From: VXPQ01 sp965232485
Lineage (GTDB): Bacteria; Bacteroidota; Rhodothermia; Rhodothermales; VXPQ01
Assembly: GCA_965232485.1 (NCBI GenBank)
Contig: OZ246975.1
Span: 1,922,001 to 1,986,000 of the forward strand
Direction: 5' to 3'
Length of the DNA stretch: 64,000 nt
Below are positions 26,143 through 36,024 of this stretch, piece after piece. The notes beneath the pieces were generated by a model. That model was given only the letters and a program-made list of their open reading frames with translations. It was not told the origin of the DNA and did not search any database. Positions within the stretch are counted from its first letter, which is position 1. Each line of letters begins with the position of its first letter. Both the position numbers and the translations under genes were made by a program.

Positions 26143-27432
26143 TTACAGTTCGTCGAACCAGCTCTTCATTCGCGCCACAATGCGGTTGACAAGCGAATCT
26201 CCACGAGAATGCTCCCCGCCGCGAGACGCGCCGCCGCTAAAGATCGTCCCGTCGGCAGACGCAGCTTGTATCCCGTAAAACACCAGCCCGACCGCCGTGG
26301 CGTACTTGGGATCACTGACTTCCTGCACCATTCCGCCCGCCAGGCCCGCGGGTACGCCGACGCGGGCTTCCACGCCAAGCACATCGGCGGCCAGGTCGTC
26401 CACGCCGGAAATAAGCGAACCGCCGCCGGTAAGCACGACGCCCGCCGCCAGGTTGCTCGCATACCCGCTGCGCTTGATCTCAACGGCGGCGATTTCCAGA
26501 ATCTCCTCCATCCGGGGCTGGATGATTTGCGCAAGCGGGCTGCGTCCGATGCTCTTGTCCGGGCGCCCCCCTAACCCGGGAATCGTGATTTCCTCGTCTT
26601 CCGAGGCCATATCGATGAGGGCGACGCCGAAACGGCATTTGAGCTGCTCGGCCTGATCGCGCATGACGCCAAGGCCTCGCCGGATATCGTCGGTTACGCT
26701 GTTTCCGGCAATGCCGACGACCGCGGTATGGCGGATGGCGTTATCCTCGAACACAGCAATGTCCGTCGTGCCGCCGCCAATATCGATAAGGGCTACGCCA
26801 ACCTCCTTTTCGTCCGGATGAAGCACCGAACAGGCCGAAGCAAGCGGTTCCAGGACAATATCCTCGACCTGATAGCCCGCCTTCTCAATGCAACGGTAGA
26901 GATTTTTGGCCGCGGACACCAGCCCGGTGATAATGTGCACGGTCCCCTCAAGGCGCACCCCGCTCATTCCCACGGGATCGGCCACGCCGTCTTGCCCGTC
27001 CACGACGAATTCCTGCGGAATGACGTGCAGAATCTCCCGGTCGGCCGGCATGGCCACATGCGTAGTGTCCTTGATGAGACGCCGCACGTCGTCCGCCACG
27101 ATTTCCCGATCCCGGGGCGATATCGTGATGACGCCGCTCATCCGAAAACTTTGCACATGATCTCCGGCAATCCCGACAATCACGCTCCGAATCTCCACGC
27201 CAGCGGTCCGGGACGCCTCGTCGAGCGCCTGCCGAACAGCGGCTACCGTCTTGTCGATGTTGACGACGACGCCGCGATTCAGGCCCTCCGATCCGGCAAC
27301 CCCAACCCCCAGAATGTTAATGCTACCGGGATGATCGACAGCCGCAACCACGGCGCACACCTTGGTGGTGCCAATGTCTACGCCGACTACAATGCGTTCA
27401 GTCATGCTCGTTTTCGTAAGTAGCTGCTCCAT
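26143..27432 (-). CDS. ftsA: cell division protein FtsA
   Basis: 429 aa from the ATG at 27432, 5 bp after the ftsQ stop; an internal ATG at 27405 (MTERIVVGVDIG) gives 420 aa, equal to E. coli FtsA, and is equally credible. FtsA is the actin-like protein that ties FtsZ to the membrane. Visible motifs are phosphate-1 VVGVDIGTTKVCAVVA, phosphate-2 VALIDIGGGTTDIAVF and the adenosine motif VVLTGGGSLISGVDDLA. The C-terminal amphipathic helix ends ARMKSWFDEL, suited to membrane binding. Confidence 0.97.
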   Translation of the reverse strand: MEQLLTKTSMTERIVVGVDIGTTKVCAVVAAVDHPGSINILGVGVAGSEGLNRGVVVNIDKTVAAVRQALDEASRTAGVEIRSVIVGIAGDHVQSFRMSGVITISPRDREIVADDVRRLIKDTTHVAMPADREILHVIPQEFVVDGQDGVADPVGMSGVRLEGTVHIITGLVSAAKNLYRCIEKAGYQVEDIVLEPLASACSVLHPDEKEVGVALIDIGGGTTDIAVFEDNAIRHTAVVGIAGNSVTDDIRRGLGVMRDQAEQLKCRFGVALIDMASEDEEITIPGLGGRPDKSIGRSPLAQIIQPRMEEILEIAAVEIKRSGYASNLAAGVVLTGGGSLISGVDDLAADVLGVEARVGVPAGLAGGMVQEVSDPKYATAVGLVFYGIQAASADGTIFSGGASRGGEHSRGDSLVNRIVARMKSWFDEL

Positions 27433-27437
27433 GGGAA

Positions 27438-28184
27438 TCAGCTCTCTTTGGTGACAATTTGGCCGTCGAAACGGAGATCGATGGCGGCGAACGTTTTGTC
27501 TGGACGCGGCAACACCGCTTGCGTCCAGAATGCATGCAATCGCCTGAATTTTTCGGCATACCCGCGGTTTCCAAGACGTACGGCGATGGCGTCGCGGCGA
27601 CCGGGAACCGAGACGTACATGGTGATGCCTCCGGCGCTATCCACCTCAAACGAAGAAACCAGCGCATTCGGCGGCAACCCGGACTGCGGCAGCGTAGCAA
27701 GCAGTTCGCGCAGCGAGGCGCCGTCGAGCGGCCGCGTCCGATTGCCGGGCAACGTCGCGCCCCACACCAGCGGCACATCCCAGGCAACATCTTTCGGCAA
27801 GGGCATGGCATAGCCTTCGGCGTCCAGCCAGGCCGTCGGACGCCCCTCGGGCGTAAGCGCCAGCGCCACGGGAAGCCGCTCCCGGACAGCAATGCGGACC
27901 ACGCCGGAAGGAAGTCTCCGCACGGCGCCGGTTTGCACCCAGGGATGCCGCGCGGCGCGGTCGGCAATCAGCAGCGGGTCCACATCCAGCACCCGCATAC
28001 TGGTATCCACGGCGGCCAAAGCAAGTATCGTTTCCTCGTCCGCATACCGGGCGTCCTCGATCACCACCTCGCGAACCACCATACCATCCACCCAGGTCCA
28101 CCCGGCAAACGACAGCATCCCGGCAATCGCTGCGACCGCCGTCCACCCCACTATGCGCGTCAATATCTTTTTCGTTTTGCCCAT
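27438..28184 (-). CDS. ftsQ: cell division protein FtsQ/DivIB
   Basis: 248 aa. A single membrane helix near residues 12-32 (IVGWTAVAAIAGMLSFAGW) is followed by the POTRA domain (VREVVIEDARYADEETILAL, HPWVQTGAVRRLPSGVVRI) and the FtsQ beta domain (PTAWLDAEGYAMPL). FtsQ links the cytoplasmic and periplasmic parts of the divisome by binding FtsL and FtsB. Its position between murC and ftsA is as in other dcw clusters, with no ddl gene between murC and ftsQ. Confidence 0.93.
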   Translation of the reverse strand: MGKTKKILTRIVGWTAVAAIAGMLSFAGWTWVDGMVVREVVIEDARYADEETILALAAVDTSMRVLDVDPLLIADRAARHPWVQTGAVRRLPSGVVRIAVRERLPVALALTPEGRPTAWLDAEGYAMPLPKDVAWDVPLVWGATLPGNRTRPLDGASLRELLATLPQSGLPPNALVSSFEVDSAGGITMYVSVPGRRDAIAVRLGNRGYAEKFRRLHAFWTQAVLPRPDKTFAAIDLRFDGQIVTKES

Positions 28185-28199
28185 CTTGTTCTTGCAACC

Positions 28200-29600
28200 T
28201 TACCGTTGTTCGAGTTCTGCAAGCAATGCGCCGCCGCAACGCCATATATCCCCGGCGCCCATGCTCACCACCACATCGCCCTCCCGCACCTTGCCGGCGA
28301 GAAAGCCCGCCACTTCTTTCCTGTCGGCCACGTAATGCACATGCCGGTGTCCGTATTGTCTGGCCAGATTCGCCATCTTTCCACCATTGACGCCATCCAA
28401 AGGCGCCTCCCGCGCCGCATACACATCGGTCAACACCAGCATGTCCGCATTGAAGAACGCTTTGGCGAAATCGTCCATGAAATCGCGCGTGCGCGTGTAG
28501 AGATGCGGCTGAAACACCGCAATAATCCGTTTGTCGGGCCACATCTCGTGCGCGGTTTCGAGGGTCGCCGCGATTTCGGTCGGGTGGTGGGCATAATCGT
28601 CCACGACGAGCACGCCCGCCGCCTCCCCTCGCGTCTGAAAACGGCGCTGCACCCCTGTGAACCGGCCAATGCCTGTCTGTATTTTTTCAAATGCGATCTC
28701 CATTTCGACCCCGACCGCCACGGCGGCAAGCGCATTGCGCACATTGTACCGACCCGGAACATGCAGCGTAATTTCGCCAAGGCTCTCGTCGCGGCGCAGC
28801 ACATGGAACCGGGTGACCAGGCCTTCTCGCCATACTTTGTCGGCGCGTATCTCCGCCTGTCTCGACATGCCGTACGTAATGATCCGACGATCTATCCGGC
28901 TAACGATTTCCTGCACGACCGGATCGTCGAGGCAGAGCACGGCGGCCCCGAAAAACGGTACGCTGTTCGCGAATTGCGTGAATGCCTGCTTGATGTCGTC
29001 CAGGTCGCGATACGTATCGAGGTGTTCCGCCTCAATGTTCGTAATGACGGCCAACGAAGGAGTAAGCCGCAGAAACGTACGGTCGTATTCGTCGGCCTCG
29101 ATCACGATGACATTGCCTTCGCCAACCACCGCGTTCGACCCGAAAACCGCCACTTTACCCCCTACGATAATGGTGGGATCGTAGCCCCCTTCGGCGACAA
29201 CCAGCCCAACCATAGATGTGGTCGTGGTTTTCCCGTGCGTACCCGAAATGCCCACGCCGAACTGCATGCGCATCAATTCTCCAAGCATTGCCGAGCGGGG
29301 AATGACGGGAATGCGCAGCCGTTCCGCTTCCGCCGTTTCCGGATTGTCCTGCCGCGACACCGCAGAGGAGTACACCACAACATCGGCGTCCCGCGCGTTT
29401 TCGGCGGCGTGGCCCTCGCGCACGACCGCGCCAAGCGACGTCAGCCGATCCGTCGCTTCGGAGCATTGCAGGTCCGACCCGGTCACCTGATAGCCCCGGT
29501 TGAGCAACACCTCTGCGATAGAGCTCATGCCGACGCCGCCGACGCCCACCATGTGGACTCGCCGGATGCGGCCAAGCGTCGGTTGTCGTTTGCTTTTCAT
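28200..29600 (-). CDS. murC: UDP-N-acetylmuramate--L-alanine ligase
   Basis: 466 aa. It adds L-alanine to UDP-MurNAc, the first peptide step of peptidoglycan synthesis. Motifs: N-terminal Rossmann HMVGVGGVGMSSIAEVL, ATP loop GISGTHGKTTTTSM at about 118-131, IEADEYDRTFL, and DDYAHHPTEIAATLE, all diagnostic of MurC. It lies 4 bp downstream of murG and 16 bp before ftsQ. Confidence 0.97.
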   Translation of the reverse strand: MKSKRQPTLGRIRRVHMVGVGGVGMSSIAEVLLNRGYQVTGSDLQCSEATDRLTSLGAVVREGHAAENARDADVVVYSSAVSRQDNPETAEAERLRIPVIPRSAMLGELMRMQFGVGISGTHGKTTTTSMVGLVVAEGGYDPTIIVGGKVAVFGSNAVVGEGNVIVIEADEYDRTFLRLTPSLAVITNIEAEHLDTYRDLDDIKQAFTQFANSVPFFGAAVLCLDDPVVQEIVSRIDRRIITYGMSRQAEIRADKVWREGLVTRFHVLRRDESLGEITLHVPGRYNVRNALAAVAVGVEMEIAFEKIQTGIGRFTGVQRRFQTRGEAAGVLVVDDYAHHPTEIAATLETAHEMWPDKRIIAVFQPHLYTRTRDFMDDFAKAFFNADMLVLTDVYAAREAPLDGVNGGKMANLARQYGHRHVHYVADRKEVAGFLAGKVREGDVVVSMGAGDIWRCGGALLAELEQR

Positions 29601-29603
29601 CGT

Positions 29604-30764
29604 TCAATCCTGCATCGATTGCCCATCGGTCGCCGACGGCGCGTTTGTCCCCTCGCGCGCAGGAGGCGGAAAACCCGCCAGACGCAACACATCGGCGGCA
29701 ATATGATCAGCGGCGGCGGGGCGGGCCAGCGCGCGCGCCGCATTCGCCATATCCTGAAGCATTCCGGGATGCTCGCGCAATCGGGCTATCGCCTCCGGCA
29801 ACGCCTGATCCATCATCGACTCGGCGATCATCTCCGCCGCACCGCCCGCTACCATGCTCCGGGCATTATGGGTCTGATGATCTTCCGTCACATTCGGGGA
29901 AGGAATCAGAATAGAGGGCGTGCCGGTGACCGCCAGTTCGCTGCATGTGAGCGCGCCGCTGCGACATGCCACAAGGTCGGCGGCGGCGTAGGCCTGGTCC
30001 ATCCGATCGACATATTCCATCAAATGCAGTCGCGGGTGGGCCGGGACGCGAGCACGCATTTCGTCGAAATACCGCCGCCCGCTTTGCCAAAGGACATGCA
30101 CGGACTCGTCGCGCAACAAAACGTCGATATGGCGGGCCATGGCCTCGTTAATGGCCCGGCTGCCCAGCGAACCCCCGAATACGGCGATCACGAAGGCTCC
30201 GGCGGGCAAAGCGTAGCGCCGCCGGGCGCGTTCCGGATCCGTTTCGGCAAGTTCCTTGCGCACGGGATTGCCGCTGCACGCGCAACGATCAGACGGAAAA
30301 TGCGCCCGCGCCGCCTCGAACGCCACATGGATGCGGGCGGCGCGCTTGCCAAGGAACCGGTTGGTCAACCCCGGCCAGGCGTTTTGCTCCTGCACCAGAA
30401 TCGGTTTGCCCGCCAGGCTGGCCGCAAGCAGCACCGGACCGCTAACATATCCGCCGGTGCCTACAGCGACGTCCGGGTCGAACCGCCGCACAATCGCGTA
30501 GCTTTCGGCCAGAGAGCGCGTCAACTTGAACGGGAGCGCAAGGTTGCGATGCAGCCGGGCGCGATCCAGACCGACCGCTGCAACAGGATGCATCTCGTAT
30601 CCGGCTTTGGGCACCGCCTTCCATTCCATGCGGTTGCGCGTTCCAGCGAACTGAATCTGCGCCTCCGGAATCCGTTGGCGAAGGGCGTCCGCTATGGCGA
30701 TCGCGGGATACACATGTCCCCCCGTGCCCCCTGCCGCAAACAGTATGTGGGGAGTAATTCTCAT
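29604..30764 (-). CDS. murG: UDP-GlcNAc:MurNAc-pentapeptide transferase MurG
   Basis: 386 aa from the ATG at 30764, whose ATGA overlaps the ftsW stop. MurG converts lipid I to lipid II at the inner face of the membrane. Motifs: AAGGTGGHVYPAIAIADAL near the start, VGTGGYVSGPVLLAA, VFGGSLGSRAINEA and the donor-site CRSGALTCSELAVTGTPSIL with PSPNVTEDHQTHNAR. A longer upstream frame exists but runs inside ftsW. Confidence 0.97.
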   Translation of the reverse strand: MRITPHILFAAGGTGGHVYPAIAIADALRQRIPEAQIQFAGTRNRMEWKAVPKAGYEMHPVAAVGLDRARLHRNLALPFKLTRSLAESYAIVRRFDPDVAVGTGGYVSGPVLLAASLAGKPILVQEQNAWPGLTNRFLGKRAARIHVAFEAARAHFPSDRCACSGNPVRKELAETDPERARRRYALPAGAFVIAVFGGSLGSRAINEAMARHIDVLLRDESVHVLWQSGRRYFDEMRARVPAHPRLHLMEYVDRMDQAYAAADLVACRSGALTCSELAVTGTPSILIPSPNVTEDHQTHNARSMVAGGAAEMIAESMMDQALPEAIARLREHPGMLQDMANAARALARPAAADHIAADVLRLAGFPPPAREGTNAPSATDGQSMQD

Positions 30765-31921
30765 CGTTGGACGCACTGCCTCGATATGTTGAGCAAAATG
30801 CCGAACATCATGCCGGTCACCGCCATAGAGGTCCCGCCATACGAAACGAACGGCAAAGGAAGCCCGGTAACCGGAAGCAATCCGCACGCCACGGCGGCAT
30901 GCACGAACGCATACAACGCCACGCTCGTCGTGAGTCCCACGCCAAGGAACAACCCGAGGGGATCCGCCGCCGGACGGGCAATCCGCAAAAACCCCCGAAA
31001 CAACAGGATCAAAAAGGCGGCAAGCAGCGCCATGGCGCCCAAAAGCCCGTATTCCTCCGCGACAATGGCGAAAATGAAATCGTTGTACGGAGCGGGAAGA
31101 AAATCCCGTTGCGTACTCTTGCCCGGACCTACGCCGGTCAGCCCGCCCATGGCGAACGCGATGCGGGCCTGCCGGGCCTGATATCCTTCTCCCTGATCGC
31201 TGAACGCCTCCTCGGTCCCGGCCTGAGGAAACAGGTCCACGCCAAGGTACGACTCAAGCCGCGCCGCCCGATTCGGGGAACCAAGCACAAGCAGCAAGGC
31301 CAGCGCTACGCCCACCCCGGAAAGGCCAGCGAGATGCAGTATGCGGATGCGCGCCACAAAACACATCAGCATAGCCGTCGCCAGCAACATCAACGCCGAA
31401 GAAAGATCCTCCATCCCGATCAGAATACAGGCGGTCAGAATCCACGCCATCAACGGCAGAAACGAGCGCGTAAAACTCGTTATATACGCCTGCTTCTTCG
31501 CCAACAGTACGCCAACATGCAGAATAAGCGCCAGGCGGGCCAGGTCCGAGGGCTGAAACCCGACCGACCCGATGCGCAGCCACCGGGTGGCGCCGCCCCA
31601 CGTAACGCCCGCAATGTGCACGAAAACCAGCAAACCCAGCGACACGATCAACGCGACCCGGCTGAACCGCGCCAGTTTTCGGTAATCGATCGCGCTACAC
31701 GCGAGCATGGCGGCAAACGCCACGCCGACGCGCACCAGGTGGCGCACCAGAAAACGTTCCGTATCTCCCTCGGCGCTTGTCTCTGCGAGAAATGAAATCG
31801 CACTATACACGGCCACCACGCCGAATACCGCCAGCACAAGCACGACCCACACGACATATCGGTCGATCGGGCGAGACGAACGGGATTCGGGTCTCGACAA
31901 TGCGATAGCGGAAGTAGCCAT
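30761..31921 (-). CDS. ftsW: SEDS-family lipid II polymerase FtsW
   Basis: 386 aa with about ten hydrophobic helices. FtsW is the septal peptidoglycan glycosyltransferase that pairs with FtsI. SEDS markers are present: RWLRIGSVGFQPSDLARLAL, where the polar residues lie, QGEGYQARQARIAFAMGG, and the terminal GLPLPFVSYGGTSM. It overlaps murG by 4 bp; murD ends 1 bp before its start. Confidence 0.96.
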   Translation of the reverse strand: MATSAIALSRPESRSSRPIDRYVVWVVLVLAVFGVVAVYSAISFLAETSAEGDTERFLVRHLVRVGVAFAAMLACSAIDYRKLARFSRVALIVSLGLLVFVHIAGVTWGGATRWLRIGSVGFQPSDLARLALILHVGVLLAKKQAYITSFTRSFLPLMAWILTACILIGMEDLSSALMLLATAMLMCFVARIRILHLAGLSGVGVALALLLVLGSPNRAARLESYLGVDLFPQAGTEEAFSDQGEGYQARQARIAFAMGGLTGVGPGKSTQRDFLPAPYNDFIFAIVAEEYGLLGAMALLAAFLILLFRGFLRIARPAADPLGLFLGVGLTTSVALYAFVHAAVACGLLPVTGLPLPFVSYGGTSMAVTGMMFGILLNISRQCVQR

Positions 31922-31922
31922 G

Positions 31923-33329
31923 CTACAATGCGTTTACAAGATTTCTGAAGGCGGCGCCGCGCTCTTCGTAATTGCGAAACATATCGAACGAGGCGCAAGC
32001 CGGACTCAACAGCACCACATCCCCGACTTCGGCGGAAAGCCGGGCCTGCCGCACAGCCTCCTCGAACGAACCGGCCACAATAGCGTAACCGGCTTCCGAA
32101 CCCAGTTCCTCCATCACTTTGCCTGCGCCCTCTCCCACGGCGATCACGGCCCGCACTTTTTGCTTCACCAACTGTTTGAGCGGCCCGTAATCGTTCCCTT
32201 TGTCTCGTCCGCCCGCGATCAGCACCACCGGGACGTCCATGCTTTCCAATGCGTACCGAACGGCATGCACATTGGTCGCCTTCGAATCGTTCACGTATCG
32301 GACGCCGCCGGTTTCCCGCACCAGCTCCATCCGATGCGGAACGCCCGCGAATGTCCGCAAGCCTTCGCGCAGGACAGCGGGAGACAGCCCCGCTACGCGC
32401 GCCGCTACCGCCGCCGCCAATGCATTGTGCAGATTATGCGGCCCTGTCAACGACAGTTCATCTGATCGCATAAGGGTTTCCTCGTCGGTTATGCGCAGCA
32501 CGATCTCCCCGTCTCGCGCAAATGCGCCCGCTTCCACCGCGCCCATCCGGCTGCATTCCAGCAGGAGAGGCCCATTTTTCCGGCCCGCGCGAAGCACGGA
32601 CGCCCGTTCCCGCACCTCCCGGTCGTCCCGATTGCAAACGAACCAGTCTCCTTCGCCCTGATTCTCTGCAATGCGAAATTTGCTTCGCGCATAGGCGTCG
32701 AAATCCTGATCGTACCGGTCCATGTGGTCCGGCGCAAGGTTCAGCATCACGGCAATCCAGGGCCGAAACGTCGCAATATGGTCGAGCTGGAAGCTGGACG
32801 CCTCCAGCACCACCAGATCGTCCGGGCGGGCGTCCTCCGCAAAATTCGAGAACGGATAGCCGATGTTGCCCCCAACAAAGGCTCTCTTCCCGGCCTGCCG
32901 AAACAAGTGTCCAAGCAAACGAACCGTCGTGGTCTTGCCGTTCGTGCCCGTGACCGCAAGCACGGGAGCCCTGCAAAACCAGGAAGCAACCTCTATTTCC
33001 GAGTAGACGGGGAGGCCTGCAGCGAATGCTTGTTGCAAAAGCGGGATAGAAGACGGCGCGCCGGGACTCGGCACCAGAAAATCCGCTTGGGCGGCCCGGT
33101 CGGAATGTGCTCCGGCTTCGAATGCAATCCCTTCCGCTTGCAAAGCGCTTCGGAAAGCCGGTTCGATCGGGCCGGAATCCGTCACGAACACATGGGCGCC
33201 GTGCGCATGCAATCGGCGCGCCGCGGCCACGCCGGAGCGGGCCGCGCCGACCACCGTTACGTTCTTTCCGCGCAGATTGCCGGGGATCATATGTCTTTTG
33301 CGAAAAAATGCAGGAGCGCATGGGTTCAT
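31923..33329 (-). CDS. murD: UDP-N-acetylmuramoylalanine--D-glutamate ligase
   Basis: 468 aa from the ATG at 33329, which overlaps the mraY stop (ATGA); the internal ATG at 33290 (MIPGNLRGKNVTVVG) matches E. coli better at the N-terminus and may be the true start. It adds D-glutamate to UDP-MurNAc-Ala. Motifs: VTVVGAARSGVAAARRL, VTGTNGKTTTVRLLGHLF, VLEASSFQLDHIATFRP, VNDSKATNVHAVRYALES and VLLSPACASFDMFRNYEERG, all characteristic of MurD. Confidence 0.96.
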   Translation of the reverse strand: MNPCAPAFFRKRHMIPGNLRGKNVTVVGAARSGVAAARRLHAHGAHVFVTDSGPIEPAFRSALQAEGIAFEAGAHSDRAAQADFLVPSPGAPSSIPLLQQAFAAGLPVYSEIEVASWFCRAPVLAVTGTNGKTTTVRLLGHLFRQAGKRAFVGGNIGYPFSNFAEDARPDDLVVLEASSFQLDHIATFRPWIAVMLNLAPDHMDRYDQDFDAYARSKFRIAENQGEGDWFVCNRDDREVRERASVLRAGRKNGPLLLECSRMGAVEAGAFARDGEIVLRITDEETLMRSDELSLTGPHNLHNALAAAVAARVAGLSPAVLREGLRTFAGVPHRMELVRETGGVRYVNDSKATNVHAVRYALESMDVPVVLIAGGRDKGNDYGPLKQLVKQKVRAVIAVGEGAGKVMEELGSEAGYAIVAGSFEEAVRQARLSAEVGDVVLLSPACASFDMFRNYEERGAAFRNLVNAL

Positions 33330-34483
33330 CGGATGCGGAGCGCCAGCAGCGTCGCCGCCACGGTCACCGCAGTGATTATCCAGAAGCGCGTCACAATCTT
33401 GGCCTCGTGCGTGCCGTACGCCTCGAAATGGTGATGGATCGGGGCCATGCGGAATACGCGTTTACCCTCTCCCGTTCGCCGCCGCGTCCACTTGAACCAG
33501 GTCGTTTGTATGATTACGGACAGCGTTTCCATGAAATACACTGCCCCCAGCAAGGGCAGCAAGAGTTCCATGCGGATCATCAGCGCAAGGGACGCCACGG
33601 CGGCGCCCAGCGCCAACGATCCCGTATCGCCCATGAAAACGGTTGCCGGATACCCGTTGAACCACAAAAATCCGAAACAAGCCGCCGACATCGCCGCGGC
33701 GAACACCGTGAGTTCTCCCGCCCCGGGCAGATAAAACACATCGAGAAATTCCGCAAATTCCACATTTCCCGAAATGTAGCACAGCGCCACAAGGCCCACG
33801 CCCACGAACGCGGTAACCCCCGTAGCCAACCCGTCGAGCCCATCCGTCAGGTTCACCGCATTCGAGACCGCCGTCATAATGAAAATCGCGACCGGAACGT
33901 ACACGAGCGGCCCAAGATCAACGCCTCCGAACAACGGACCCAAAAGGTCATAGTCAATCATCTTGTCCTTCAGAAACGGGACATACGCAACCGCGCTGTA
34001 CGCCTCGAACGCAGGATGAAAACAAAGCGCGGCGCCCACCAGCAGTCCGATGGATATTTGCCCCGCCAGTTTGACTTTCGGCGCCAGGCCCCGCTTGTCC
34101 TTCCGGAACGTCTTGATATAATCGTCCATGAATCCGAATGCGCCCATCCAGGCCATCGCCAGCATGGCCAGCCAGACATACGGTTCGGCGATGGCGCCCC
34201 ACAGAAAGGTCGATACGAGGATCGACAACAGAATCACGATCCCGCCCATGGTGGGCGTGCCTGCCTTGTGCGCATGATTCACTACGCCCGCTTCCGCGCC
34301 TTCCCGAATGGATTCGCCCATCTGCCTTGCGCTCAACATATTGATGATGCGGCGCCCTATGAACAGGGAAATGCATAGCGCCGTCATCGCGCCCAGCATA
34401 GCCCGGACGGTGATGAACCGGATCACCTGAAACCCGGGGGGCTGGTAGAGTTGCTCCAGATAGTCGATCAGGTAATAAAGCAT
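33326..34483 (-). CDS. mraY: phospho-MurNAc-pentapeptide transferase MraY
   Basis: 385 aa, polytopic, about ten membrane helices. MraY moves phospho-MurNAc-pentapeptide to undecaprenyl phosphate, forming lipid I. Motifs: AGTPTMGGIVILLSILVSTF, FGFMDDYIKTFRKDKRGL, AVNLTDGLDGLATGVTAF and the HHHFE element (RMAPIHHHFEAYG). It starts 35 bp after the murE stop; the usual murF gene is not between them. Confidence 0.97.
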   Translation of the reverse strand: MLYYLIDYLEQLYQPPGFQVIRFITVRAMLGAMTALCISLFIGRRIINMLSARQMGESIREGAEAGVVNHAHKAGTPTMGGIVILLSILVSTFLWGAIAEPYVWLAMLAMAWMGAFGFMDDYIKTFRKDKRGLAPKVKLAGQISIGLLVGAALCFHPAFEAYSAVAYVPFLKDKMIDYDLLGPLFGGVDLGPLVYVPVAIFIMTAVSNAVNLTDGLDGLATGVTAFVGVGLVALCYISGNVEFAEFLDVFYLPGAGELTVFAAAMSAACFGFLWFNGYPATVFMGDTGSLALGAAVASLALMIRMELLLPLLGAVYFMETLSVIIQTTWFKWTRRRTGEGKRVFRMAPIHHHFEAYGTHEAKIVTRFWIITAVTVAATLLALRIR

Positions 34484-34518
34484 AGGAAGATGTCGTCGTA
34501 AGAAATCTGCATGTCCGG

Positions 34519-36024
34519 TTATTCGGGGCGTTGCGGCATGCGGGCCGGCGCCCGGCGGGCAAATGCCGCCCGGACCGCTTCCCTGTCGTCGAAGCGCCTG
34601 CTATCCGTTCCGATAATCTGACGGGTTTCGTGCCCCTTCCCGGCCACAAGCACAATGTCTCCCGGACGAGCGAGGCGGCTTGCCTCGGCAATGGCCTCCC
34701 CGCGATCCGTCACGAAAAGGGCGCGCTTCGGATCGACGAATCCGGCCCGGACGTCCTGCAAGATCCGGTTAGGGTCTTCGGTGCGCGGATTATCGCTCGT
34801 AACGATCACGCGGTCGGCGAATCGCTCGGCCACGGCGCCCATCATGGGCCGCTTTGTCCGATCCCGATCCCCCCCGCAACCGAAAACGCACCATATCTGT
34901 GCGCCAGACGGCCTTCCAGCCGTTATGGTCTCAAGCACAGCCTGAAGCGCGGCGGGCGTATGCGCAAAATCGACGACGACATGCGTACCGTCTCCGAACC
35001 GCATCTGCTCGAAGCGCCCCGGGGCGGGCCGAACTTCTTCCAGCGCCTCCAGCGCGGCGTCGGCGCCATATCCCAGCGCCCGCAACACGCCCCATGCCGC
35101 CAATACATTCCAGGCATTGAACCGCCCGGCAAGCCGAAAGCGACGCGTGCGACCTTCAATGCGAAGCGCCAGTCCGTTCAGGGCGTCCTCAACCACCTTG
35201 GCGCGCATATCGGCCGCCTCGTCCAGACCATATGAAATGCAGGCGGCTTGCGTATCGGCGACCATGCGGGCGCCCGCCGGATCGTCGGCGTTGAACAGGG
35301 CCACGGCGCTGGCGTCCAGCTGATCGAAAAGTGTTTTTTTCGCCGCAAAATATGCGGAGAATGTTTCGTGGTAGTCGAGATGATCGCGGGTCAGATTCGT
35401 AAACACAGCCACGTCGAACGCCACGCCGCAGAGGCGCTGCTGATCCAGCGCATGGGAAGACGCCTCCATGGCGCAAGCGTTGCATCCTTTGTCCGCCATG
35501 CTGCGGAGGAAACGCTGCACGGTCAGGGCGTCGGGCGTCGTAAGGCGGGCGGAAAAGGCCTCGTTCCCTACGCGCACGCCGATCGTTCCTATGAAACCGG
35601 CCTGTACGCCCAGCAATCCGAGCGCCTGCCATACGAGAAAAGCAACGGTCGTCTTGCCGTTGGTTCCCGTCACGCCGACCACGCGCAACGCATGCGACGG
35701 ATCGCCGTACCAGGCAGCGGCCAACACAGCGAGGGCCCATCGGGCGTCCCGGACGCGCGCGAAGGCGACGCCGGAACGACGGAATGTCCGACGCGCCGAC
35801 GCCGCCTCGCACACGATCGCGATGGCTCCGTTTTTAACAGCCTTGTCAATGAACAGGTGGCCGTCGATCTCTGCGCCTCGAATGGCTACGAAAAGACCGT
35901 TCGGCCCGACCTTGCGGCTATCTCCAGCCACATGGTCGATATCGATATTGTCAATGCTTCCCCATGTCTCCATGAGCAGGCCTGCATCCCGCAAGGTTTT
36001 CAGTAAGGCTCCGAACGTTTTCAT
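34519..36024 (-). CDS. murE: UDP-MurNAc-tripeptide synthetase, meso-DAP type
   Basis: 501 aa. It adds the third amino acid to UDP-MurNAc-Ala-Glu. The ATP loop VTGTNGKTTVAFLVWQAL is at about 115-132, and KAKKTLFDQL-like and CNACAMEASSHALDQ segments are present. The substrate motif near 410 reads SDNPRTEDPNRIL; DNPR marks meso-diaminopimelate-adding enzymes rather than lysine-adding ones. The start overlaps the ftsI stop by 4 bp. This residue choice predicts a DAP-type cell wall. Confidence 0.96.
   Translation of the reverse strand: MKTFGALLKTLRDAGLLMETWGSIDNIDIDHVAGDSRKVGPNGLFVAIRGAEIDGHLFIDKAVKNGAIAIVCEAASARRTFRRSGVAFARVRDARWALAVLAAAWYGDPSHALRVVGVTGTNGKTTVAFLVWQALGLLGVQAGFIGTIGVRVGNEAFSARLTTPDALTVQRFLRSMADKGCNACAMEASSHALDQQRLCGVAFDVAVFTNLTRDHLDYHETFSAYFAAKKTLFDQLDASAVALFNADDPAGARMVADTQAACISYGLDEAADMRAKVVEDALNGLALRIEGRTRRFRLAGRFNAWNVLAAWGVLRALGYGADAALEALEEVRPAPGRFEQMRFGDGTHVVVDFAHTPAALQAVLETITAGRPSGAQIWCVFGCGGDRDRTKRPMMGAVAERFADRVIVTSDNPRTEDPNRILQDVRAGFVDPKRALFVTDRGEAIAEASRLARPGDIVLVAGKGHETRQIIGTDSRRFDDREAVRAAFARRAPARMPQRPE

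Noticed and set aside
27459..31181. A 1240-codon plus-strand frame across the dcw genes
   Set aside because: Antisense to ftsQ, murC, murG and ftsW, all clear by motif; no domain is visible in it.
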